Part shown: piece by piece, positions 52,435-62,007 of the stretch | How the letters are laid out: every line of letters begins with the position of its first letter | Position numbering within the stretch: the stretch's first letter is position 1 | Origin: Longirhabdus pacifica | GTDB taxonomy: Bacteria > Bacillota > Bacilli > Paenibacillales > DSM-105158 | Length of the DNA: 64,000 bases | Reading direction: 5' to 3' | NCBI RefSeq assembly: GCF_004115085.1 | Contig: NZ_QXJP01000017.1 | Coordinates: forward strand, 1-64,000 | Program-made: the position numbers and the translations under genes | Notes under the pieces: generated by a model | The model's database searches: none | The model's input: only the letters and a program-made list of their open reading frames with translations | Told to the model about the DNA's origin: nothing

Positions 52435-53817
52435 CTATATATTTTTCTTCGTGATGATATATTGTAAAATAGCACTTTGTATTTGCCAGAGGTAAGAGGG
52501 TGAAGGATCTTTTTCATATCCTTCCATAGCCGTCATGCTCCTTTGCAACGCACTATTCATCACTTCAAATGTACTGTTTAAAACTTCCCCAGTATTAACT
52601 AGTTGCGCAGCAGCGTTATTCCACGATTGATACTGCACTTTAATGGCATCTATGGTTTGCTTCTCTAGTGCTGCTGTATCTTCTTGTAACTGCACAGCAC
52701 TGATGCCGCTTAGCATCCTTACTAGTTTATCTCCTTCAGTAAAATAAGACTCCGTCACTTGGCTTAATGAATCACTAGAAGCGGTTTGAAATTGTGGAAT
52801 TTGTACCGATTTGATATACGTTTCAAATCCTGCTTCATTGAGTACATTACTCAATAGTCCAGCATCTTCTTCGCTTTGCGTTGCCGCTGTGAACACGAAA
52901 TATTGATTTTGAAGCTGCATATCAATGACGGAAGCAAACCCTTCATTTGTTAATTGCTGCATCGCAGCTTGAGCACTTTGCAGTGAACTAAATACCCCAT
53001 GTTGCAACACATAATATGTATCTGTATTTAAAGGATCTGCCACAAGCAGATTGGATAGCGATGTTGTATCCTCTGCATTTCCCTCATCTTGCAAGCTAGC
53101 AGTGTTTTCATTCCCCATGGGAATAGGAAACGGTGTTTCCAAATTAGAAGTTTCACCATTAGACTGTGCTTCTGTTTCCTCACCACTATTTCCTGGTAAA
53201 ATGGTCAACGGTTCCGTCGATGAAAAAAAGGACAATACGACGTAACCTAAAAAAACACCACTAATAACTCCAGAAGAAACAGCTCCCGTCACTTTTAGCC
53301 ACGACGTTTTTTTTGTTTTTTTATACCGGATAGAGGAAGGGGGGGCTTTTATATTATGATTATGATAGCTTACCTCGCCTTTTAGTACTTCTTCACTAAT
53401 AATAGGACCTCGATAAGTTTCATATTCGTTACGTTGCTTGACCTGTTCAAGTTTCTCATACTGCTGTTGATCTGTTTCCCTAATGATTTGTTCAATGCGA
53501 TGGAGCTCCTCTTCATATGGACTCTGCCATGCACCAAAATCTGTTGTAAATTGATTTAAAGGTTGTGTATCTACTATTTTTTTAAATTCGTCACTTCCCT
53601 TTTCCTCTGTAGGAAGTTGTTTATTTTTCGCATCCAACAATGGGTCTTGAATAGCTTCATTTTGATTATGCTGTATGTGGTTGGATTCTACTAATTTTTT
53701 TTCATCTCTTTGCTTTTTTATTTCTTCCTCGACACTTAAATCAGATGCTTGAACAGAAGATGGCTCATGTACGTTGTTCAACCGATACGTAATCGTAGCT
53801 TTTTTATTTTCGCTCAT
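52435..53817 (-). CDS. spoIIB: SPOR-domain protein, probable stage II sporulation protein B
   Basis: 460 residues. A long charged cytosolic N-terminal part (1-185), one membrane segment (VSSGVISGVFLGYVVLSFF, about 190-210), and a SPOR domain (YYVLQHGVFSSLQSAQAAM, about 272-345), then helices. SpoIIB directs septal wall thinning at the start of engulfment by binding denuded glycans. Position next to maf and folC agrees with the B. subtilis gene; it is longer than the 332-residue B. subtilis protein. Confidence 0.82.
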   Translation of the reverse strand: MSENKKATITYRLNNVHEPSSVQASDLSVEEEIKKQRDEKKLVESNHIQHNQNEAIQDPLLDAKNKQLPTEEKGSDEFKKIVDTQPLNQFTTDFGAWQSPYEEELHRIEQIIRETDQQQYEKLEQVKQRNEYETYRGPIISEEVLKGEVSYHNHNIKAPPSSIRYKKTKKTSWLKVTGAVSSGVISGVFLGYVVLSFFSSTEPLTILPGNSGEETEAQSNGETSNLETPFPIPMGNENTASLQDEGNAEDTTSLSNLLVADPLNTDTYYVLQHGVFSSLQSAQAAMQQLTNEGFASVIDMQLQNQYFVFTAATQSEEDAGLLSNVLNEAGFETYIKSVQIPQFQTASSDSLSQVTESYFTEGDKLVRMLSGISAVQLQEDTAALEKQTIDAIKVQYQSWNNAAAQLVNTGEVLNSTFEVMNSALQRSMTAMEGYEKDPSPSYLWQIQSAILQYIITKKNI

Positions 53818-53907
53818 TATTATACTCTCTCCCTTACAACCTTGTACTATAATTTATGAGCGTAAAATAAAAATATGATAGAAAAAATGATAGAATTGCA
53901 ATGAATG

Positions 53908-53941
53908 AAAAAAAAGACCAGACAGTTTATTCTGTCTGATC
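53908..53941 (-). terminator. Terminator of murC
   Basis: Stem GATCAGACAG/CTGTCTGGTC, 6-nt loop, followed by T8 on the minus strand. The left arm is within the last codons of murC and the stop codon is in the loop. Confidence 0.85.
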
Positions 53942-55315
53942 TTCTAATTGTGATAAATAAGATGCAAAATCATGCGATACTTTCCAAATATCTCCGGCTC
54001 CCATTGTAATAACTAAGTCTCCTGGCTTCACATTTTGTTTTAAATAATCCAATACTTGCTCTTTCGTTGGAATATGAGAAACTTGTTGGTTACTATTTTG
54101 TTTGATGAGTTCCATCAATCGTTCAGAGTTAATTCCTTCAATCTTTTTTTCTCCTGCTGGAGAATATATATCTGTCAAAATCACTTCATCCGCTTCATGA
54201 AATGATTTGCTGAATTGTTCTAGCAAGAAGAAGGTTCTGCTGTAACGTTGTGGCTGGAATATAGCAATAATTCGTTTGTTTGTTGTTTTAGCTGCCGTGA
54301 TCGTTGCCTGTATTTCTGTTGGATGATGCGCATAATCATCGATAACGATCATATCATTTTTTTCTTCCAACACTTGAAATCTTCTCTTTGCTCCACTAAA
54401 AGGTTTGATGGCAGTAGCAATCTGTTCAAACGTCAATCCAGCTTTTAAACAAGTGATACACGTCGCTAAAGCATTGTACACATTGTATGTGCCAGGTATG
54501 GAAAGTTCCATTTTACCGAGTGCTGTACCTTTCTCATTCACCGTAAACACCACTTTACGATCTCCAAGTTGAATATCCGTTGCAGTGTAGTCTGCTTCTG
54601 ATTCAATACCATAGGTGATGACTTCACGATTCACATCAGGAATAAGTTCCTTAATATATGGATCATCTGCACATACGATAACAGCACCGTCTGGATTGAC
54701 TTGATTCATATATTGAAGATAAGCTTGCTTCAATCGATTGAAATCACCATCATAATTTTCTAGATGGTCTGCTTCTATATTGGTTACGATGCCTAATGCA
54801 GGACGATATTGCAAAAATGACCCATCGCTCTCATCGGCTTCCGCTACTACAAATTTCCCTTCTCCAGCCTTTGCATTGTTTCCTATATTCATGATTTCTC
54901 CACCAATAATATACGTAGGGTCAAGATCTGATCGATCCATTACCAGTGCAATCATCGATGAAGTGGTCGTTTTCCCATGCGCTCCTGCAATCGTAATGCC
55001 TTGTTTTTCATTCATTAATCTCGCAAGCATTTGAGAGCGATGTATGATCGGTATATTTAATTGCTCGGCCGCTTTTATTTCTACGTTATCTTTAGCTAGA
55101 GCCGTTGAAAAAACGACCAAATCTGCTCCTTTTACATTATCAGCTTCATGTCCAATATAAACTTGAGCGCCTTTTTCCACTAATTTTTCCGTTAATTCTT
55201 GTCTCACTACATCTGATCCACTTACCGTGTATCCCATTTCTAACATGACACGAGCAATCGCACTCATCCCATACCCGCCGATACCAATAAAGTGTACATG
55301 TTCAGCAGTTGTCAA
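53927..55315 (-). CDS. murC: UDP-N-acetylmuramate--L-alanine ligase
   Basis: 462 residues. HFIGIGGYGMSAIARVML at the N-terminus, ATP loop GAHGKTTTSSMIAL (about 112-125), EADESDGSFL, and DDYAHHPTEI. Adds L-alanine to UDP-MurNAc in wall precursor synthesis. Starts at TTG with GGTGAG 6 nt upstream, 7 nt after folC. In B. subtilis comC is at this place and murC is elsewhere. Confidence 0.96.
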   Translation of the reverse strand: MTTAEHVHFIGIGGYGMSAIARVMLEMGYTVSGSDVVRQELTEKLVEKGAQVYIGHEADNVKGADLVVFSTALAKDNVEIKAAEQLNIPIIHRSQMLARLMNEKQGITIAGAHGKTTTSSMIALVMDRSDLDPTYIIGGEIMNIGNNAKAGEGKFVVAEADESDGSFLQYRPALGIVTNIEADHLENYDGDFNRLKQAYLQYMNQVNPDGAVIVCADDPYIKELIPDVNREVITYGIESEADYTATDIQLGDRKVVFTVNEKGTALGKMELSIPGTYNVYNALATCITCLKAGLTFEQIATAIKPFSGAKRRFQVLEEKNDMIVIDDYAHHPTEIQATITAAKTTNKRIIAIFQPQRYSRTFFLLEQFSKSFHEADEVILTDIYSPAGEKKIEGINSERLMELIKQNSNQQVSHIPTKEQVLDYLKQNVKPGDLVITMGAGDIWKVSHDFASYLSQLEDQTE

Positions 55316-55322
55316 GGTGAAC

Positions 55323-56672
55323 TCACCAACCTTTTTCAGCTTCAGTTTCTAATAGTTGCGAACGTATATCAGATATTAAATATAAAGAACCTGAGATAAC
55401 AGCTAGATCCTGCTCATCTGTATGCAGTGTTTCTAATATATCTAACGCTTTTTCCCAATCTGATTCCACGTAGCATGTGATGTTTCTTTTGTTTTCTTTC
55501 ATCCATTGTTCCACAATATGAAATAAATCTTCCGCATTCATACGATAAGGAAATTGAGGTTCTGTAATAATCAAAGTATCTACTATAGGTAGTATATGTT
55601 CAAAGTAGTTATCATGATTCTTGTTTTCCAACATTCCAACCATCATATGTAATTTTTTATACGTAAAGTTGTTAATCATCGTATGTTTCAATGCCTTAGC
55701 AGCATCAGGATTGTGCGCTCCATCCACAAAAATACGTGGTTGTTTCTGCACTAGTTCCATCCTCCCTGGCCAGTGCAGTTGTTGGAGTGCTTCGTCAATC
55801 TGTTCTTTATCTATCACCACAGCGTAATACTGTCTCAACACTTCTATCCCCATTAATGCGGCCGCTGCATTTTTCACTTGATGCTCACCATGCAGTTGGA
55901 TAGTGACTGGAGCTATGGTTTGAAACGGACCTTGAAAGTCAAAACGTTGTTTATTTTCATTTGGTTGTTGATGTATATGTTGTATATGAAAGTGCTGTCC
56001 TAACGTATACATGGTGCTTTGCTTTTGCTTAGCTGTCTCCGTTAGTACTTCTAATACCTCTTCCTGTTCTGCTGTGGTTACGACAGGAACACCCGCTTTT
56101 ATAATTCCTGCCTTCTCTTTTGCAATAGAAGAGATAGTCGGTCCTAATACATCCATATGATCATCGCTCACGTTTGTAATAATCGATAGGAGTGGATGAA
56201 CAATGTTCGTCGAATCCAATCTCCCACCGAGTCCTGTCTCCCAAACGACGAAATCGGGAAATGCAGTGCGAGCAAAATAGAGAATAGCGAGTAAGGTGAC
56301 CACTTCGAACATCGTCGGGCTGCCTAATTCACTCTCTGCAATTTGCTCCACTACCGGTTTTATTTCATTACTCCACCTCAGCACTTCTTCTTCTGGAATC
56401 GGCATACCGTTGTAAACGATACGATCCGTAAAAGAAGTAATGTAAGGTGAAGTAAATAAACCTACATCATATCCTGATTTTCTGAGCATTGCTGTCATCA
56501 TGACACAAGTAGATCCCTTGCCATTGGTTCCAGCCACGTGAATAAACTTTAACTTTTGGTGTGGATGGTTAAAATGAGAACAGAGTTCCTCCATCCGCTT
56601 TAATCCTGGTTTCATACCTAATGATTTTAATGAGTTAATCCATTCAACCGCATCATGATAATTTTGGAACAT
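55323..56672 (-). CDS. folC: Folylpolyglutamate synthase / dihydrofolate synthase
   Basis: 449 residues from the ATG at 56672 (GGAGG, 8-nt spacing). FIHVAGTNGKGSTCVM (ATP loop, about residue 45), VWETGLGGRLDSTN and FVDGAHNPDAAKAL are FolC signatures. Adds glutamate to folates. Lies between valS (40-nt gap) and murC. Confidence 0.96.
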   Translation of the reverse strand: MFQNYHDAVEWINSLKSLGMKPGLKRMEELCSHFNHPHQKLKFIHVAGTNGKGSTCVMMTAMLRKSGYDVGLFTSPYITSFTDRIVYNGMPIPEEEVLRWSNEIKPVVEQIAESELGSPTMFEVVTLLAILYFARTAFPDFVVWETGLGGRLDSTNIVHPLLSIITNVSDDHMDVLGPTISSIAKEKAGIIKAGVPVVTTAEQEEVLEVLTETAKQKQSTMYTLGQHFHIQHIHQQPNENKQRFDFQGPFQTIAPVTIQLHGEHQVKNAAAALMGIEVLRQYYAVVIDKEQIDEALQQLHWPGRMELVQKQPRIFVDGAHNPDAAKALKHTMINNFTYKKLHMMVGMLENKNHDNYFEHILPIVDTLIITEPQFPYRMNAEDLFHIVEQWMKENKRNITCYVESDWEKALDILETLHTDEQDLAVISGSLYLISDIRSQLLETEAEKGW

Positions 56673-56712
56673 GCTCTGATCCTCCATTTCACTTGCCAAG
56701 CTAGTGTATTCG

Positions 56713-59388
56713 TTATGATCTAAGTTTTTTCATTTCTTCTAGTCTTTGCGTTACTTTTTCTCTCTTCATGGTGTAATCGATCTGTTTTTCTTTCTCTGCA
56801 TCAATCACATGTTGTGGCGCTTTCGCAACGAATCCTTCATTTCCAAGTTTCTTCTCTACTCTTTCTACTTCTTTATTCAGTGTCGTCCACTCTTTTTCTA
56901 GTCTTTCTATTTCTTGCTCTACATCGACTAATCCTGCGAGTGGCAAATACATTTCGACCCCTGTCACAACGCCTGTCATCACTTGTTCCGTAGGTTTGAT
57001 ATCCGTTCCAATTTGTAGTGATGCTGTCCCACAGAAATACTCTATTAGATGTTGGTTTTCCTTGATAGTAGAGAGAAGCGCTTCATCTGAAACATTCATT
57101 TTCATGTTTACTTTACGGCTCATTGGTGCTTTAACTTCTGCACGAATGTTTCTTACCGTACGAATGATATCCATCAACAATTCCATTTGTTCTGCTGCTT
57201 CTGCATAATGGAACTGTTCATTTTGTTCTGGCCACGGAGCAACGGTAATGGTTTCTCCTTGATGAGGCAAGTGCTGCCATATTTCTTCACTAATGTAAGG
57301 CATGAATGGATGCATTAACTTCATCGTTTGTTCTAATGTATATGATAAAACGGACATGGTTGTAGCTTTTGCAGTCTCATTGTCTCCATAAAGATTGATT
57401 TTAGCAAATTCTATATACCAATCACATAAGTCATCCCAAATAAAGTTATATAAAATTCTACCTACTTCACCAAATTCGTAACGATCGAGTAAACGCGTAA
57501 CTTCTTCAATCGTGACATTCAGACGATGTAATATCCATTTATCCGCTGTCTCCAATGGACCACTTAGATCGATATCTTCATAACGGAATTCACCCATGTT
57601 CATCAAGACAAAGCGGGATGCATTCCAAATTTTGTTGGCAAAGTTACGTGCTTGCTCTACTTTGTCCCAGTGGAACTTTAAATCTTGACCTGGCGTTGTT
57701 CCTGTTAAAAGCATAAAACGCATGGCATCTGTTCCATATTTCTCAATAACTTCACTAGGATCTACACCATTGCCTAGTGACTTTGACATTTTTCTTCCTT
57801 CTGCATCGCGTACTAATCCATGAATCAATACATCTTTGAATGGGGGTTGATCTGTAAATTCCAAGGCAGTAAAGATCATTCTAGCAACCCAGAAAAAGAT
57901 AATGTCATACCCAGTACTTAATACACTGGTTGGATAAAATCGCTTCATATCTTCTGTTTCTTCAGGCCATCCTAGCGTAGAAAACGGCCATAGAGCAGAA
58001 CTAAACCACGTATCCAGCACGTCTTCATCTTGTTTTAAGTTACTGCTGTTACAATGCTTACATGTTGAAGCTTCTTCTTGTGAAACGGTAATCTCACCAC
58101 AGTCTGCACAGTGCCAAGCAGGAATACGGTGTCCCCACCATAATTGTCTTGAAATACACCAGTCACGAATATTTTCAATCCAACCTAAATATATTTTCTC
58201 AAAACGCTGTGGAACAAAGTTTACCCCGTCTTCATTTTTCTGTGCTTCAATCGCACGGTCTGCGAGTGGCTTCATTTTTACAAACCATTGCGTAGATAAG
58301 TAAGGTTCTACTACTGCGTTTGTCCGTTCACTGTGACCGACTTGATGCGTATGCTCTTCAATCTGAATGAGAACGCCTTGTTCTTTGAGATCCGCAATAA
58401 TCTGTTTACGACATTCAAATCGATCCATACCGTTGTAAGAAGCAGCATTTTCGTTCATCGTGCCGCTTTCATCCATTACTAATATTTGCGGCAGATCATG
58501 TCTTAATCCTATTTCAAAGTCGTTAGGATCGTGAGCAGGTGTTATTTTAACCGCACCACTACCAAATTCTTTTTCTACATAGGAGTCCCCAACGATCGGA
58601 ATTTCTCTTCCTGTAATCGGAAGGATAATCGTTTTACCAATTAAATGTTGATAACGTTCATCTTTAGGATGAACAGCAACAGCCGTATCACCAAGCATCG
58701 TTTCTGGACGAGTAGTAGCTACCGTTAGGAATTCATCACTATCTTTGATCGGATATTTTAAGTGGTATAGCTTACCTTGTACTTCTTTATAAATGACTTC
58801 AATATCTGACAATGCTGTTCTCGCTTGTGGATCCCAGTTAATAATATAGTTGCCACGATAAATAAGCCCTTTTTCATATAGTTTGACAAACACTTCTCTA
58901 ACTGCACGAGATAATCCTTCATCCAGTGTAAAGCGCTCTCTTGAATAATCTAAAGAAAGACCTAATTTTCTCCACTGTTCATGAATGGATTCACTGTATT
59001 TCTCTTTCCAATCCCATACTTGTTCTAAAAATTTCTCGCGACCGAGATCGTATTTGTTAATGCCTTCTTCCTTTAATTTTTGCTCGACTTTGGCTTGCGT
59101 TGCAATACCAGCGTGATCCGTACCTGGGAGCCAAAGTGTATCGAAACCTTGCATACGCTTCGTTCTAATAATAAGATCCTGCATGGAACAGTCTTGTGCA
59201 TGACCAATGTGCAGCATGCCCGTTACATTAGGTGGTGGAATTACAACGGTAAACGTTTCTGCGTCTGGTCTTTTTCCTGCTTCGAAATATTTACCGTCAT
59301 GCCAAAATGTATTCCATTTTTCTTCTATACTTTTTGGATCATATGTCGTAGACATGGATATAGATGGTTGTTGATTTTGTTCTTTCAT
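56713..59388 (-). CDS. valS: Valyl-tRNA synthetase
   Basis: 891 residues from the ATG at 59388 (AAGGGGG upstream). Class-I motifs [17 protein letters not shown] (about 52-68) and [12 protein letters not shown] (about 530), an editing domain, and a C-terminal coiled coil ([18 protein letters not shown], about 830-890). Charges tRNA-Val. Regulated by the T-box leader at 59471-59711. Confidence 0.98.
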   Translation of the reverse strand: MKEQNQQPSISMSTTYDPKSIEEKWNTFWHDGKYFEAGKRPDAETFTVVIPPPNVTGMLHIGHAQDCSMQDLIIRTKRMQGFDTLWLPGTDHAGIATQAKVEQKLKEEGINKYDLGREKFLEQVWDWKEKYSESIHEQWRKLGLSLDYSRERFTLDEGLSRAVREVFVKLYEKGLIYRGNYIINWDPQARTALSDIEVIYKEVQGKLYHLKYPIKDSDEFLTVATTRPETMLGDTAVAVHPKDERYQHLIGKTIILPITGREIPIVGDSYVEKEFGSGAVKITPAHDPNDFEIGLRHDLPQILVMDESGTMNENAASYNGMDRFECRKQIIADLKEQGVLIQIEEHTHQVGHSERTNAVVEPYLSTQWFVKMKPLADRAIEAQKNEDGVNFVPQRFEKIYLGWIENIRDWCISRQLWWGHRIPAWHCADCGEITVSQEEASTCKHCNSSNLKQDEDVLDTWFSSALWPFSTLGWPEETEDMKRFYPTSVLSTGYDIIFFWVARMIFTALEFTDQPPFKDVLIHGLVRDAEGRKMSKSLGNGVDPSEVIEKYGTDAMRFMLLTGTTPGQDLKFHWDKVEQARNFANKIWNASRFVLMNMGEFRYEDIDLSGPLETADKWILHRLNVTIEEVTRLLDRYEFGEVGRILYNFIWDDLCDWYIEFAKINLYGDNETAKATTMSVLSYTLEQTMKLMHPFMPYISEEIWQHLPHQGETITVAPWPEQNEQFHYAEAAEQMELLMDIIRTVRNIRAEVKAPMSRKVNMKMNVSDEALLSTIKENQHLIEYFCGTASLQIGTDIKPTEQVMTGVVTGVEMYLPLAGLVDVEQEIERLEKEWTTLNKEVERVEKKLGNEGFVAKAPQHVIDAEKEKQIDYTMKREKVTQRLEEMKKLRS

Positions 59389-59470
59389 CTGTTTATCCCC
59401 CTTCTCGTTTTTAACGTAAAGAAAAAAAGTAAAATAGTACAATAAAACAAAATAGTAAAATAAAACACAA

Positions 59471-59500
59471 AAAACCCCTCGTCCCAAAGGACGAAAGGTT
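59471..59500 (-). terminator. T-box-controlled terminator of valS
   Basis: Stem AACCTTTCGTCC/GGGACGAGGGGTT with a short loop, followed by TTTTTTGTG on the minus strand. It competes with the antiterminator that contains GGTGGTACCACGG. Confidence 0.9.
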
Positions 59501-59711
59501 GTTATACTTCCGTGGTACCACCTTTGTTTCACAGTAAATATACTGTGACACTTTATACAAATAACGGCTGTTACCGGCTTTAGCTAACCACTAGAGCAAT
59601 TCCAAGGCGACTTCAGCAAATAACATCCTATGAAACGTTCCACCAATTCGTCTCACTCGCTGTAGGGTATTTTGCTTACTATTCCTATTCATCATTTTTT
59701 TACGATATACT
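59471..59711 (-). promoter_or_regulatory. Valine T-box riboswitch leader
   Basis: On the minus strand: stem I region with AGCGAGTGAGACG and GGTGGAACG, specifier GAAGTCGCC with the valine codon GUC at 59611-59609, then the T-box sequence GGTGGTACCACGG (59522-59510) and the terminator at 59500-59471. Uncharged tRNA-Val would stabilise the antiterminator and allow valS transcription. Confidence 0.92.
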
Positions 59712-59717
59712 TATTTA

Positions 59718-59746
59718 ATGATAACGAGGAAATATTTTAAAGTCAA
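59718..59746 (-). promoter_or_regulatory. Sigma-A promoter of valS
   Basis: Minus strand: -35 TTGACT (59746-59741), 17-nt spacer, -10 TATCAT (59723-59718). Transcription would start near 59711, at the beginning of the T-box. Confidence 0.7.
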
Positions 59747-59832
59747 TATTTTTTGTTATAAATTCAGCATAACCAACAAACGAAGGAACATACACATATA
59801 TTATGCAAAAAATGAAAGAGGGAGGTTTTTTT

Positions 59833-59997
59833 ATGCAGCAGTTTTGGTGGAAGATAAGACATACGGTGCGAGCTGTTATTTTTCCGCTAATTTGCATTCA
59901 ATTTATTCGTACGCTGCTTTTGCCTACGCCTTTTGATGTGTTCATCTTGTTTTTATTATTCGTCGCTTATTTAGGTTTCTTACTTAAAATATATTGA
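59833..59997 (+). CDS. Small hydrophobic membrane protein, hypothetical
   Basis: 54 residues from the ATG at 59833 with GGGAGG 7 nt upstream. A basic N-terminus (WWKIRHTVRAVIFP), then two hydrophobic stretches (LICIQFIRTLLLP and VFILFLLFVAYLGFLL). No family recognised. The strong ribosome binding site suggests that it is real. Confidence 0.65.
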   Translation: MQQFWWKIRHTVRAVIFPLICIQFIRTLLLPTPFDVFILFLLFVAYLGFLLKIY

Positions 59998-60000
59998 ATA

Positions 60001-60073
60001 CTTCATCTTATACATCAACCTTTACGCCTGTCTACTGAGGCGCAAACTTTTATTTCATTGTTTCTCCATTCTA
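60001..60073. repeat. Interspersed double-hairpin repeat, locus H (large hairpin only, reverse)
   Basis: The core CTTTACGCCT/AGGCGCAAA and the outer TTTCTCCATTCTAT arm remain; the small hairpin is absent. Lies between convergent genes. Confidence 0.75.
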
Positions 60074-60101
60074 TATATGTAAGTTTCATACATTGCAAAG
60101 C

Positions 60102-60150
60102 AAAAAAAGGTACTACTCCTCTTTTCGGAAAAAGAGAAAAGTACCTTTTT
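60102..60150 (-). terminator. Terminator of spoVID
   Basis: Arms AAAAAGGTACT and AGTACCTTTTT with an internal CTCTTTT/AAAAGAG stem. On the minus strand the T-run TTTTTTT follows. The symmetric ends may also serve the plus-strand small gene. Confidence 0.85.
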
Positions 60151-60155
60151 AACAT

Positions 60156-61877
60156 TTATGTTTTTGGAATCGTTAAAACATTTCCTTCTTCCAATGTATC
60201 ATCTTCTAATCGGTTATACATTTGCAGTTGCTTTGCTGATACACTGTATTTCTCTGCAATCGTGATGATCGTTTCATTTTTTTGTACAATACATAACTTT
60301 ACACTTTGTTGCGCTCTTTGCTCTTCCTCTTCATCTTGATTCAAAAAGAGATTTTTCCACTCTACATGCTCAAAAGCATCTTCGTCATCGTTTTCATTTT
60401 GAAGAGCGATTTTCATTTTTTTATCTGTTGCTGCTTCCTCATCTTCTTCAATCGTAATATTCAGCTCTTCATTTGTCAGTGGTTCAACACTGGACTCTTT
60501 CTCTGTTGCAAGCGGTTCAACGTTGGATTCTTTTTCTGCCGTAAGCGATTCAACATTGGATTCTTTTTCAGCTGCAAGGGGCTCAACGTTAGATTCTGTT
60601 TTCTTCCCCTTTTTCATTTCTTTTTTGGCTTTTTCTGGCTGCTCGTTAAGTTGCTCATTCACTTTTTTCTCTTTTGGTTCATTTGCTTTATTCGCGCTTT
60701 CGTTTGCTTTTTCTTTTTTCCCTGGCTTCATTTCTTTTAGCTTTTTCTTTTCTTCCTTCTTCTTCTCTTCTTTTTTCTTCTCTTCCATCGGTTTCTTTTC
60801 TATTTCTTTTTCTTCCTTTATTGGCTCACTAATTTTTTGCAACGGTGTTGGTTTGAACTTTTCTTTTCTTTCTTTTTGAAGCTTAGATAAAAAGCTGCTT
60901 TTCTTTTGTGATGTGGCCTCTTCACCACTTTGTTGAGCTTGTAAATCAGCCTCTACATTTTCGGCTTCTTCATTTATACTCTCTTGCTGTTTTAGCTGTT
61001 GGTTTATTTCTGACGATTTTGGATGCTTTTCCTTTGCTTTTTCTTTTTGTGCAGCCTCATTGGATGGGGTTGCTTGAATATTTTCTTGTGGTTCACTCTG
61101 CTTTTTCAATGGTTTTGTTTTTTGTTCTGCTGCAGGTTTTTGCTCTTTTTTCACTTTTTCTTCTGCTTTAGCTGGACTTACTTTCTTTTTCTCTTCTGCT
61201 TTAGGCTCTATCACCTTTTTAGGTTCTTCTGTTTCCTGTGCCTCTACATTTAAGGGTTCATTCACTTCTTTTTCCGGCTTTTCTTTCATCTTCTCTTCTT
61301 CTTTTTTCTTTGGTTTTATAGGTGGAGGAGAAGGTGGAGGCATTTTACCTTGCATTTTCTCTTTCCTATACTCAAAAGCATACACGTCCAATTTTTCTTC
61401 ATCGTTTTCTGTTGTTGCAGGATCTGTATCACTCTTAACCCAATCATACGTAATCACTTCTGATTGCTCTTCATGACTATCCTTTTCTGGTTGAGTTGGC
61501 TGTACTAATTCCAAACCTTGAATAGCCAATACTCCAGAGACACTTAAACTCCGTGAGGATACAAAATCAAAATCGAACTGATCGACATCAACCGTTATAT
61601 TATCAAACTGTTGGATCCGTGCCATAGGGAGAGTAATCTCAACAGGAATATAATGCTCAAACGACTCAAACGATTCTGCATCTCTTTGCTCGGAAGCATT
61701 ATAAACTCCAGAAAGTAATAAATGTCCTTTCAACAATGTTTGTTCTTCATTTGCCATTACTTTAATGCGAGGGGTAAGTTCTAGCTGTTCTAATTGTGTA
61801 ATCTGATGTATGTCATTATTTAAATGTACTTGTTCCTGAATATCGAATCGAATTCCTTTGGAAGTATTCGACATCAT
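60156..61877 (-). CDS. spoVID: SpoVID-like spore coat morphogenetic protein
   Basis: 573 residues from the ATG at 61877 (GGGAGG, 5 nt; a second ATG follows at once). N-terminal beta-rich SPOCS-like domain (residues about 1-150, FDIQEQVHLNND), a very long Lys/Glu-rich low-complexity middle (about 160-500), and a C-terminal LysM domain (CIVQKNETIITIAEKYSVS). SpoVID directs coat encasement and binds SafA. A short EPLAAEKESNVES-type repeat is present near residue 460. Confidence 0.9.
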   Translation of the reverse strand: MMSNTSKGIRFDIQEQVHLNNDIHQITQLEQLELTPRIKVMANEEQTLLKGHLLLSGVYNASEQRDAESFESFEHYIPVEITLPMARIQQFDNITVDVDQFDFDFVSSRSLSVSGVLAIQGLELVQPTQPEKDSHEEQSEVITYDWVKSDTDPATTENDEEKLDVYAFEYRKEKMQGKMPPPSPPPIKPKKKEEEKMKEKPEKEVNEPLNVEAQETEEPKKVIEPKAEEKKKVSPAKAEEKVKKEQKPAAEQKTKPLKKQSEPQENIQATPSNEAAQKEKAKEKHPKSSEINQQLKQQESINEEAENVEADLQAQQSGEEATSQKKSSFLSKLQKERKEKFKPTPLQKISEPIKEEKEIEKKPMEEKKKEEKKKEEKKKLKEMKPGKKEKANESANKANEPKEKKVNEQLNEQPEKAKKEMKKGKKTESNVEPLAAEKESNVESLTAEKESNVEPLATEKESSVEPLTNEELNITIEEDEEAATDKKMKIALQNENDDEDAFEHVEWKNLFLNQDEEEEQRAQQSVKLCIVQKNETIITIAEKYSVSAKQLQMYNRLEDDTLEEGNVLTIPKT

Positions 61878-61948
61878 GACAACCTCCCTTCTTGATTCTC
61901 TAATATATATATTGAGGGAGGTGGATTTGCATACCATTTTTTTTACAT

Positions 61949-61981
61949 GAAAAAACCCTTTATCATGAGATGACAAGGGTT
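61949..61981 (-). terminator. Terminator of hemY
   Basis: Stem AACCCTT/AAGGGTT with a 14-nt loop followed by TTTTTC on the minus strand, 26 nt after the hemY stop codon. It separates the hem genes from spoVID. Confidence 0.8.
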
Positions 61982-62007
61982 ATCGTTAAATTATTGTATT
62001 CGTTTTG

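Noticed and set aside
59389-59532. N-terminal extension of ValS
   Set aside because: The extra codons lie in the T-box terminator and leader; the ATG at 59388 has a good ribosome binding site.
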